DNA of 8,952 nt from Candidatus Jidaibacter sp. (lineage in GTDB: Bacteria; Pseudomonadota; Alphaproteobacteria; Rickettsiales; Midichloriaceae). Numbering within the stretch: the stretch's first letter is position 1; every line of letters begins with the position of its first letter. The DNA lies in assembly GCA_021298045.1 (NCBI GenBank), contig JAJTHY010000148.1, positions 1 through 8,952 on the forward strand, in the 5' to 3' direction. A program made the translations under genes and the position numbers. The notes under the pieces are model-generated. The model searched no databases, was not told where the DNA came from, and was given only the letters and a program-made list of their open reading frames with translations. Positions 1 to 5,415 of this stretch are shown one piece after another.

Positions 1-8
1 AGTATCTT

Positions 9-322
9 ATATAGTACCCCACACTTGTTATAAGAATTTTTTTTTGCCATCATCTACCCTCCTATAATAAATTGCCCTTGAACAGATATGTTATTGAAAT
101 CATTTAAACATAATACTGAAGGAAAAGCGCTGGCTGTGGGGGACAAAAAATTTGTATATGCGGGTGCTATGCACCAAACTATATACAAATTTTTTGAGCC
201 AGCGCTTAGACTGACTACGTCAGCCGGGGGAGAATTATTGCAACTCTATCAAAAAGGCAATTTACCTCATCAAAATTGATTCTTCCTCGCCACTTCTTTA
301 TAATAAGTGTGGGGTACTATAT
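9..322. mobile_element. MITE-like palindromic element with 25-bp terminal inverted repeats
   Basis: The left end (9-33, beginning ATATAGTACCCCACACTT) is repeated in inverted orientation at 298-322, with 24 of 25 positions identical (G27 is the mismatch). Between the ends lie a long internal hairpin (125-207), a short hairpin CTGAC-TAC-GTCAG (211-223) and an 11-bp stem 225-235/279-289 that contains two G-U pairs when read as plus-strand RNA. No transposase is encoded. A 63-codon open frame (88-279, ATG to TGA) runs through the hairpins but has no convincing ribosome binding site, so I do not call it a gene. Terminal inverted repeats around a small structured core without a transposase fit a non-autonomous, MITE-like element. 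The repeats begin and end in TATA, which would suit a TA target site, but the target duplication cannot be separated from the repeat itself. The element ends 40 bp from the rimM stop codon. Confidence 0.6.
125..207. repeat. Long interrupted hairpin inside the palindromic element
   Basis: Three nested stems are visible. AAGCGCTGGCT (125-135) pairs with 197-207. CAAAAAATTTGTATAT (144-159) pairs perfectly with 181-196. At the tip GGTGC (163-167) pairs with GCACC (171-175) around a 3-base loop. Bases 136-143 (GTGGGGGA) form a one-sided bulge. The whole is long enough to form a cruciform in DNA or a stable RNA. It lies downstream of rimM and could help end or stabilise rimM transcripts, but it has no clear U-tract on either strand and is not called a terminator. 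Confidence 0.8.
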
Positions 323-362
323 GAAATATCATACTAAATTTCAAAATAAATCCTGCGCGAAA

Positions 363-908
363 TCACTCAGCGATTGCAATACTTTCGTTAAAGTGCACGG
401 CCATAATTACTCTAGCTTCAATATCCACCGATTTAATGAACTGCTTGTTGAAAGGGTAGAAGAAGTCTTTGTTAGCAACATCATCATGAATCTCGATTAA
501 ATCACCAGCACCAAAGTTGCAAACATTTTTAACTTCGCCAACCAAAAGGCCATTATCAAAATAAACTTTGCAACCAAGGAGATCCGCATGGTAAAATTCT
601 TCCTCAGCAGAAATGGGAAGCTCCGACCTCTTAATGTATAACTTGGTATTCTGCAAGGTTTCTGCATCGTTGCGAGAGGTAACTCCAGCCAAGCTCGCGA
701 TTACATAAGTGTCACGAATAGAGATAATTTTAATATTAAAATCTCTAGCTTTGTCTGGATCAAAAACATTTTTAAATGTGGATATGTCTTCGGGATTTTC
801 CGTAAAACATTTAATTTTTACATATCCTTTAATGCCACTGGCAGAAGTTATAACGCCCACGCATATGTTTGCATCAGGTAATTCGGTAGATTTTAGTGCA
901 TTTATCAT
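363..908 (-). CDS. rimM: Ribosome maturation factor RimM (16S rRNA processing)
   Basis: RimM binds ribosomal protein S19 and helps the head of the 30S subunit mature. The N-terminal RimM barrel is recognisable at about residues 15-97 (CVGVITSASGIKGYVKIKCF near the start, then RDTYVIASLAGVTSRNDAETLQ). It is followed by a PRC-barrel domain at about 104-175 (EFYHADLLGCKVYFDNG, VGEV, FGAGDLIEI, then YPF). From the start at 908 the protein has 181 residues, normal for the family. An upstream in-frame ATG at 956 would add 16 residues unlike RimM; I prefer 908 on family length, although neither start has a strong ribosome binding site. The gene follows rpsP on the same strand, the classical order, but trmD, which often comes next, is not seen in the 362 bases left in the window; the palindromic element lies there instead. 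Identity is secure, the exact start less so. Confidence 0.93.
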   Translation of the reverse strand: MINALKSTELPDANICVGVITSASGIKGYVKIKCFTENPEDISTFKNVFDPDKARDFNIKIISIRDTYVIASLAGVTSRNDAETLQNTKLYIKRSELPISAEEEFYHADLLGCKVYFDNGLLVGEVKNVCNFGAGDLIEIHDDVANKDFFYPFNKQFIKSVDIEARVIMAVHFNESIAIAE

Positions 909-976
909 AAGTACATCAAATATATTAAACTCTAAAGAGCTCCATATGCCATTCATTCTTTAAGACATGCATGAAA

Positions 977-1004
977 ATTGTATGATAGAGTGACACAGTT
1001 GCAA
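977..1004 (-). promoter_or_regulatory. Candidate promoter for rimM in the rpsP-rimM gap
   Basis: On the minus strand TTGCAA (1004-999) and TACAAT (982-977) are separated by 16 bases. The -10 hexamer matches the sigma-70 consensus at five of six positions, the -35 at four of six. Transcription would begin near 970, upstream of both possible rimM starts. The 166-base gap between rpsP and rimM otherwise holds no gene. It has only a weak AT-rich inverted repeat (CCTA/TAGG near 1103-1115) without a T-run. Confidence 0.4.
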
Positions 1005-1122
1005 AAAAGTTGCATCAAAATTCAATCACGATCTATTCAGCCAAGCCTTAAAGCACTCCAAGCAAAAGCCCATCCCACAAACTAATTGCGAGATGCACTA
1101 AACCTATTAATTAGGAGTAATG

Positions 1123-1377
1123 CTACAGAGATATATTAAGTTTTTTAAATAGTTTTGCAACAACATCAGTGGGTTGAGCCCCTGTTTCCAACCATTTTTT
1201 TGCTTTCTCAGCTTCTATAACAATGCGATTGCTATCAGAATTTGATAAAAGAGGATTGTAAGATCCAATGATTTCGATGAATTTACCGTCCCTAGGAGAC
1301 CTAGAGTCAGATACAACTACTTTGTAGTACGGGCGTTTTTTTGCGCCTCTTCTTGCTAGTCTTATTTTTACAGCCAT
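1123..1377 (-). CDS. rpsP: 30S ribosomal protein S16
   Basis: S16 is a small-subunit protein that binds 16S rRNA early in assembly. The 84-residue product is the compact bacterial form. The N-terminus MAVKIRLARRGAKKRPYYKV is diagnostic of the family, followed by VVSDSRSPRDGKFIEIIGSY and NPL, with the conserved ETGAQPTD segment near residues 65-72. The C-terminus stops shortly after, without the extended tail seen in some alphaproteobacterial S16 proteins. It lies upstream of rimM on the minus strand and is divergent from rodA, with 96 bases between the two start codons. The ribosome binding site is weak (TAAG about four bases before ATG). Confidence 0.97.
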   Translation of the reverse strand: MAVKIRLARRGAKKRPYYKVVVSDSRSPRDGKFIEIIGSYNPLLSNSDSNRIVIEAEKAKKWLETGAQPTDVVAKLFKKLNISL

Positions 1378-1414
1378 TACTTATAACATTTTAAAAAGTT
1401 GAAAGTGATGCTAT

Positions 1415-1442
1415 TTTATAGCAAAACTTTGTAAAATGTAAA
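1415..1442 (-). promoter_or_regulatory. Candidate rpsP promoter
   Basis: On the minus strand TTTACA (1442-1437) and TATAAA (1420-1415) lie 16 bases apart, about 38 bases upstream of the rpsP ATG. Each differs from the sigma-70 consensus at one position. The -10 overlaps a small hairpin GCTAT-TTT-ATAGC (1410-1422). A divergent rodA promoter must also lie in this 96-base interval, but I find only weak hexamers for it (for example TATTAT at 1448-1453). Confidence 0.45.
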
Positions 1443-1473
1443 TAACTTATTATAAGGATATGGGGATAAAATA

Positions 1474-2580
1474 ATGTTTTCAAAATCAGACGACTCTAGA
1501 ATTAACTTTTTAAAAGAAATGGATTACGTGCTGTTGGCGCAAATTCTTGCTATGTGTATTTCCAGCGTGGCAATGCTTTATTCCGCAGCATTAGGCAGTA
1601 TAGACCCATGGGCGTTTAAGCAAGCCATAACTTTATGCATATTTGCTCCAATCATATTTCTTATTGCTAGCCTTGAATTTAAAACCGTATACACCTATGC
1701 ATATGTTGTTTACGGCATAGCTTTCTTCTTTCTTGTTTTGGCAGCTATATTTGGACATAAAGCCATGGGCGCGCAAAGATGGCTGCGTGTAGGAGTTATA
1801 AATTTTCAACCATCCGAATTAATGAAAATAGGGCTAATCTTGGCGCTAGCTAGGTATTATCATGATCTTCACACAAACGAGATTGGAAAAATACGTAGTT
1901 TACTCCCTCCATTATTACTAAGCATCCTCCCTGCGCTATTAGTCTTAAAGCAGCCAAATTTAGGCACAGCTTCAATTTTAATTGTGATTGCTGCGGTAAT
2001 CCTATTCGCCTCTGGAGTTAAGCTATGGAAATTTGCATTCGTCGGCATAAGCGCTATATTGTTAATGCCCGCGGTATGGTACATGCTTCATGACTATCAG
2101 AGACAGCGAGTACTTACCTTCCTAAATCCAGAAGCCGATCCTTTGGGCTCAGGATACAATATAATACAATCTATTATTGCAATTGGTTCTGGCGGCTTTT
2201 TTGGCAAAGGCTTTATAGAGGGTACCCAAAGCCAATTAAACTTTTTACCAGAAAAGCAGACTGATTTTATCCTTTCTGTAATAGCGGAAGAATTTGGTTT
2301 CTTTGGAGTTGCAACTATGTTGGTGCTAACGCTTGGTATAATTTTCTCGTGTTACAAAAAGGCTTTTACCGCAAACAATCAATTTTTCAGATTGATCGCG
2401 ATAGGAGTAGCAACCTCGTTTGCTTTCCATGCTATTATAAATGCTGGTATGATTGCCGGATTACTTCCAGTGGTTGGCATGCCTTACCCGTTACTTTCAT
2501 ATGGGGGCTCAAGCTTAGCTGCATTTTTAATAGGCTTTGGATTGGTGCTAAATACAAAATTAAGAAATCAGAGTAGTTGA
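1474..2580 (+). CDS. rodA: Peptidoglycan glycosyltransferase RodA (SEDS family)
   Basis: RodA is the membrane-embedded SEDS glycosyltransferase that polymerises lipid II during lateral wall growth, together with a class B penicillin-binding protein (PBP2). The 368 residues carry about ten hydrophobic segments. Family marks are GAQRWL (99-104) and FQPSE (111-115), the LKQPNLGT loop (158-165), the large periplasmic loop with GSGYNIIQS (225-233), FLPEKQTDFI (257-266) whose Asp264 aligns with the essential SEDS aspartate, and PVVGMPYPLLSYGGSS (332-347). These distinguish RodA from FtsW, as does the near-normal RodA length. AAGGAT/GGGGAT stretches lie about 7-18 bases before the ATG and support this start. 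The stop codon overlaps the bioD start. No mreC, mreD or PBP2 gene is in the window, so the usual elongasome neighbourhood is absent here. Confidence 0.95.
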   Translation: MFSKSDDSRINFLKEMDYVLLAQILAMCISSVAMLYSAALGSIDPWAFKQAITLCIFAPIIFLIASLEFKTVYTYAYVVYGIAFFFLVLAAIFGHKAMGAQRWLRVGVINFQPSELMKIGLILALARYYHDLHTNEIGKIRSLLPPLLLSILPALLVLKQPNLGTASILIVIAAVILFASGVKLWKFAFVGISAILLMPAVWYMLHDYQRQRVLTFLNPEADPLGSGYNIIQSIIAIGSGGFFGKGFIEGTQSQLNFLPEKQTDFILSVIAEEFGFFGVATMLVLTLGIIFSCYKKAFTANNQFFRLIAIGVATSFAFHAIINAGMIAGLLPVVGMPYPLLSYGGSSLAAFLIGFGLVLNTKLRNQSS

Positions 2581-3188
2581 TGAAAATATTTATCGCAGGA
2601 ACCGACACAGATATAGGTAAAACTCTTGTATCAACATGGCTATGTCTTCACACCGGATTTGATTACTTTAAACCTATACAAACAGGATCCAGGCATGGGA
2701 CTGATAGCCAAAGTGTGCAGGAGATGACAAATAGTAAGGTGCACAAAGAAAGTTATCTTTATAAAGAGCCGCTTTCGCCGCACCTTGCAGCAAAACTGGA
2801 AAACTCAGAAATTGATTTAAGTGCCATAAAATTGCCGAATACAGAGAAGTTAATTGTTGAAGGCGCTGGAGGTCTTTTAGTGCCTATTAATAAACATTCG
2901 CTCATGATAGACCTAATAAAGCAATTAGCTATACCCGTAATACTCGTTGCAAGCTCAAGGCTAGGTACCATCAACCATACTCTACTGAGTTTAGAGGCCA
3001 TGAGAAGTAGGGGCGTAAAAACCTTAGGCGTAATTGTTAATGGTGAAAAAAACCAAGATAACTGTGATGCGATAGAATTTTATGGTAAAGTTTCAGTGCT
3101 TGCCCAGCTTCCGTTTATATCTAAAATAAGCAAGCAAGCGCTGCAGCAAATACCCATGAGTGATAATTTAAAAAAGGTTTTAGTATAA
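2580..3188 (+). CDS. bioD: Dethiobiotin synthetase
   Basis: BioD uses ATP and CO2 to close the ureido ring of 7,8-diaminopelargonate, giving dethiobiotin, the penultimate step of biotin synthesis in the cytosol. The 202-residue protein has the P-loop GTDTDIGKT (7-15), the KPIQTG motif (31-36) with the conserved lysine, EGAGGLLVP (94-102) and ASSRLGTINHTLLS (124-137), all typical of BioD. It is somewhat shorter than E. coli BioD. I place the start at the ATG at 2580, which shares its A with the rodA stop (TGATG); a TTG just upstream at 2577 is in frame but less likely. Its own stop overlaps bioA in the same way (TAATG). Its order and reaction match bioA, which makes its substrate. Confidence 0.95.
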   Translation: MKIFIAGTDTDIGKTLVSTWLCLHTGFDYFKPIQTGSRHGTDSQSVQEMTNSKVHKESYLYKEPLSPHLAAKLENSEIDLSAIKLPNTEKLIVEGAGGLLVPINKHSLMIDLIKQLAIPVILVASSRLGTINHTLLSLEAMRSRGVKTLGVIVNGEKNQDNCDAIEFYGKVSVLAQLPFISKISKQALQQIPMSDNLKKVLV

Positions 3189-4450
3189 TGAGTAAGCTTT
3201 CCGTTCGAGATAAAAAAGTTATTTGGCACCCATTTACTCAAGAAAAAACAGCAGGCACGGTGATTGCCGCTAAAAAGGCTGAAGGATGTTATATCTATGA
3301 TGAAGATGGTAAGGCTTACCTAGATCTAATCTCCAGCTGGTGGGTTAATTTGCATGGTCATGCCCACCCAGAAATCGCTCGCAGCATATATGAACAGGCT
3401 ATGAAATTAGAGCATGTTATTTTTGCAGGTTTCACGCATGAACCAGCAGTTGCACTTTGTGAGGAGCTAGCAGAATTATTACCGCCATCATTAAATCGCT
3501 TCTTCTTTTCTGATAATGGATCCACCGCAGTGGAAGTCGCATTAAAAATGAGTTATCAGTATTGGTGCAATCAAGGGCAAGGTGACAGGAAAATTTTTTT
3601 AAGCTTTGAAGGCGGCTATCATGGAGACACTTTCGGCGCGATGTCGGTTGGTCATACATCAAAGTTTCATGATGCTTTCAAGCCTCTTTTCTTCGATGTA
3701 TTAAGTATTCCATACCCTGATACTTGGGAAGAAGATCTTGATGTGGAGGTGAAAGAGCAAAGAGCATTATCCTCTTTAGATAAATATTTAGATGAGAAAG
3801 GCAAAGAAATAGCAGCGCTAATATTAGAGCCGCTAGTACAAGGGGCAAGTGGTATGCGTATGTGTAGGTCTAGTTTTATAAATCAGGTTATACTCCGGGT
3901 GCGGGCAAAAGGAATACTAGTTATTTTTGATGAAGTGATGACAGGGTTCGGCCGCACAGGAACCAATTTCGCTCTCGAACAAATTGATTCTAAGCCAGAT
4001 TTTTTATGCCTTTCAAAGGGGATTACCGGAGGGTTTTTACCTCTTGCACTTACAGTTACCACTGAGAATATTTACAGCGCATTTTTACATGATGAGTGGA
4101 AATACGCTTTTGCTCATGGGCATTCTTATACTGCAAACCCAATTGCATGTGCGGCTGCGGTTACTTCTTTAAAATTGCTTAAGAAAACTAATTTGGATGC
4201 TATTAATAATGCTCATAAGTTAGGCATGAGTTATTTAAAAGAAAGGCTCCCTAATATCAAACATACCCGCATAATTGGCACCATTAGTGCCTTTGAGGTA
4301 GATTTAGCGCAAAAGCTTAAGCCTAAATTTTTGGCAAGTGGGTTATTGATAAGGCCACTTGGCAATACAATTTATCTTTTGCCGCCTTACTGCATAACAG
4401 CAGGTGAGTTAAACTCGGCTTATGAAAAAATGGGAAGTATATTTAATTGA
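3188..4450 (+). CDS. bioA: Adenosylmethionine-8-amino-7-oxononanoate aminotransferase (DAPA synthase)
   Basis: BioA is a PLP-dependent class III aminotransferase that converts 7-keto-8-aminopelargonate to 7,8-diaminopelargonate, classically with S-adenosylmethionine as amino donor. The 420-residue protein has the substrate-pocket segment SSWWVNLHGHAHP (49-61), GSTAVEVALKM (111-121), GGYHGDTFGAMSVG (142-155) with Tyr144 and Asp147, DEVMTGFGRTG (248-258) with the PLP-ring Asp248, the PLP lysine Lys277 in LSKGITGG, and IRPLGNTIYLLPP (388-400) with Arg389. The N-terminal WHPF (13-16) has Phe where E. coli BioA has Tyr17 (WHPY). The ATG overlaps the bioD stop by one base, so translation is probably coupled. 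bioB, bioF and the early genes are not in the window. The 105 bases after the stop hold no clear terminator. Confidence 0.96.
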   Translation: MSKLSVRDKKVIWHPFTQEKTAGTVIAAKKAEGCYIYDEDGKAYLDLISSWWVNLHGHAHPEIARSIYEQAMKLEHVIFAGFTHEPAVALCEELAELLPPSLNRFFFSDNGSTAVEVALKMSYQYWCNQGQGDRKIFLSFEGGYHGDTFGAMSVGHTSKFHDAFKPLFFDVLSIPYPDTWEEDLDVEVKEQRALSSLDKYLDEKGKEIAALILEPLVQGASGMRMCRSSFINQVILRVRAKGILVIFDEVMTGFGRTGTNFALEQIDSKPDFLCLSKGITGGFLPLALTVTTENIYSAFLHDEWKYAFAHGHSYTANPIACAAAVTSLKLLKKTNLDAINNAHKLGMSYLKERLPNIKHTRIIGTISAFEVDLAQKLKPKFLASGLLIRPLGNTIYLLPPYCITAGELNSAYEKMGSIFN

Positions 4451-4505
4451 ACATGCAAAAACCTGGGCTATTTTGCCTGAAGTCCATTCTCAAAACCTTT
4501 TGCAT

Positions 4506-4536
4506 TATTAAGTAAGATATAGTACCTTACTTAATA
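4506..4536 (+). promoter_or_regulatory. Palindromic operator with candidate -10 box upstream of vapBC
   Basis: TATTAAGTAAG (4506-4516) is followed after 9 bases by its exact reverse complement CTTACTTAATA (4526-4536). The spacer contains TATAGT (4518-4523), one mismatch from the -10 consensus, so the palindrome straddles the likely promoter. A -35 at the ideal distance is not obvious. The antitoxin ATG is 20 bases downstream with AGGTG (4547-4551) as ribosome binding site. AbrB-fold antitoxins commonly bind palindromes at their own promoter, so autorepression is the natural reading. It is AT-rich and lacks a T-run, which argues against a bioA terminator. Confidence 0.65.
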
Positions 4537-4555
4537 TATTGTAGTGAGGTGTAAT

Positions 4556-4795
4556 ATGGAAATCAGAGCAATACTTTCTTCTAAAGGGCAGCTTGTTATT
4601 CCAAAGCAGCTAAGACAAATGCTAGGCTTGCATGTTGGCTCGGAGTTACAAATTCATTTGAGACGGGACAATGTTATGGAGGTTAAACCTGTAAAACACA
4701 ATATAACTGAGTTTTTTGGCCAAGGAGCAAGACAAGGTGTTGATGTACAAAATATCGATGATGCAATTGAGCAAGCTATATTAGAGAATAACTAA
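4556..4795 (+). CDS. vapB: Antitoxin of a VapBC-type pair, SpoVT/AbrB fold
   Basis: This is a 79-residue DNA-binding antitoxin. The N-terminal swapped-hairpin AbrB/MazE fold is clear at residues 2-45: SSKGQLVIPKQLRQMLGL (8-25) followed by VGSELQIHL (27-35). The C-terminal half (about 46-79, ending in an acidic helix IDDAIEQAILENN) would be the part that wraps the toxin. I choose the ATG at 4556 because AGGTG lies four bases upstream; an in-frame GTG at 4544 would place the ribosome binding site inside the gene. The stop codon abuts the toxin ATG directly, so the pair is one transcript. Autoregulation through the upstream palindrome is likely. The toxin family (PIN) makes VapB the better name than MazE. 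Confidence 0.9.
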   Translation: MEIRAILSSKGQLVIPKQLRQMLGLHVGSELQIHLRRDNVMEVKPVKHNITEFFGQGARQGVDVQNIDDAIEQAILENN

Positions 4796-5191
4796 ATGAT
4801 GATAGGTTTAGACACAAATATTCTAGTAAGGGCTTTTTTAGAGGATGATGAAGCCCAAGCTAAGGCATCACAAGAGTTGATGAAAACTGCTTCTAATAAA
4901 CATAAGCTTTTTATCTCATCGTACGCTTTACTTGAGTTTGTTTGGGTGCTAAAGGTGAAAAAATTTACCAGAAAAGAAATCTATCAAGCCATCATATTGC
5001 TTATAGATTCACCAGGTGTTACTGTCGGCAATAGAAATATTGTTTTAGAAGCAGCTCAAAAATACCTAAAAGGTATAGGAGACTTTGGTGACTATATGAT
5101 TATTGCAGAAGGTGAAGAAAATGGAGTGCATCATCTAAAAACATTTGACCAAGACATAATTCAAGAATCTCCAAATATTACAGCGCCATAG
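4796..5191 (+). CDS. vapC: PIN-domain ribonuclease toxin, VapC type
   Basis: VapC toxins are Mg-dependent endoribonucleases that cut tRNA or rRNA when not bound by the antitoxin. The 131-residue product is one PIN domain with all expected acidic residues: Asp6 in IGLDTNILVR, Glu47 in YALLEFVWVL, Asp96 and Asp99 in GIGDFGDYMI, and Asp118 near the end in LKTFDQD. Length and residue spacing are those of an intact toxin. Translation can begin at either of two adjacent ATG codons (4796 or 4799), with the first touching the vapB stop. There is no frameshift, so the pair is likely functional. The RNA target cannot be told from sequence. Confidence 0.92.
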   Translation: MMIGLDTNILVRAFLEDDEAQAKASQELMKTASNKHKLFISSYALLEFVWVLKVKKFTRKEIYQAIILLIDSPGVTVGNRNIVLEAAQKYLKGIGDFGDYMIIAEGEENGVHHLKTFDQDIIQESPNITAP

Positions 5192-5415
5192 CTAAACCTT
5201 CCTAATATCTCTATAAATATTATAATGCTATTTTGCTGAAACCCGCACTCTTAAAAGCGACCAGTGATGGAATTATTCAAATGGATGAAGTGATGTAGAC
5301 TGTGCAAAAAATTCAATTTGCCCACTTGCGCTCCCCCTTATTATGACTCATAATATTATTCATAGCATTGAACAAATTCATTCAATCTATTGAACAAATG
5401 TGTGAGTAATGCCCA
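5192..5415. other. Non-coding gap between vapC and the ATPase gene, possible gene relic
   Basis: No complete gene is seen in these 224 bases. A stop-free stretch (5206-5298) in one frame reads LLKPALLKATSDGIIQMDEVM near its end, with no start or upstream domain. This might be a remnant of a lost gene, but the similarity is too short to name. The right part (about 5340-5400) is AT-rich and carries the spaced repeats listed separately. No strong terminator for vapBC is visible; GCAAA/TTTGC near 5304-5322 is too short. Confidence 0.4.
5367..5399 (+). repeat. Spaced ATTGAACAAAT repeats upstream of the ATPase gene
   Basis: ATTGAACAAAT occurs at 5367-5377 and again at 5389-5399, exactly 22 bases apart (about two helical turns). 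Between them TTCAAT (5381-5386) forms an inverted pair with ATTGAA (5389-5394). The group ends 16 bases before the ATPase start codon. Repeats on one face of the helix next to a start codon are what an operator would look like, but the regulator is unknown. Confidence 0.5.

Noticed and set aside
908..956. Upstream rimM start at 956
   Set aside because: It would add 16 residues unlike the RimM family; 908 gives the usual length. It remains possible because the candidate promoter lies upstream of both.
4454..4504. TGCAAAA/TTTTGCA as a bioA terminator
   Set aside because: Only 7 bp with a 37-base loop and no T-run.
4517..4526. ATATAGTACC shared by the vapBC operator spacer and the ends of the palindromic element
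   Set aside because: A 10-base AT-rich match with no similarity beyond it; more likely chance than a transposon scar.
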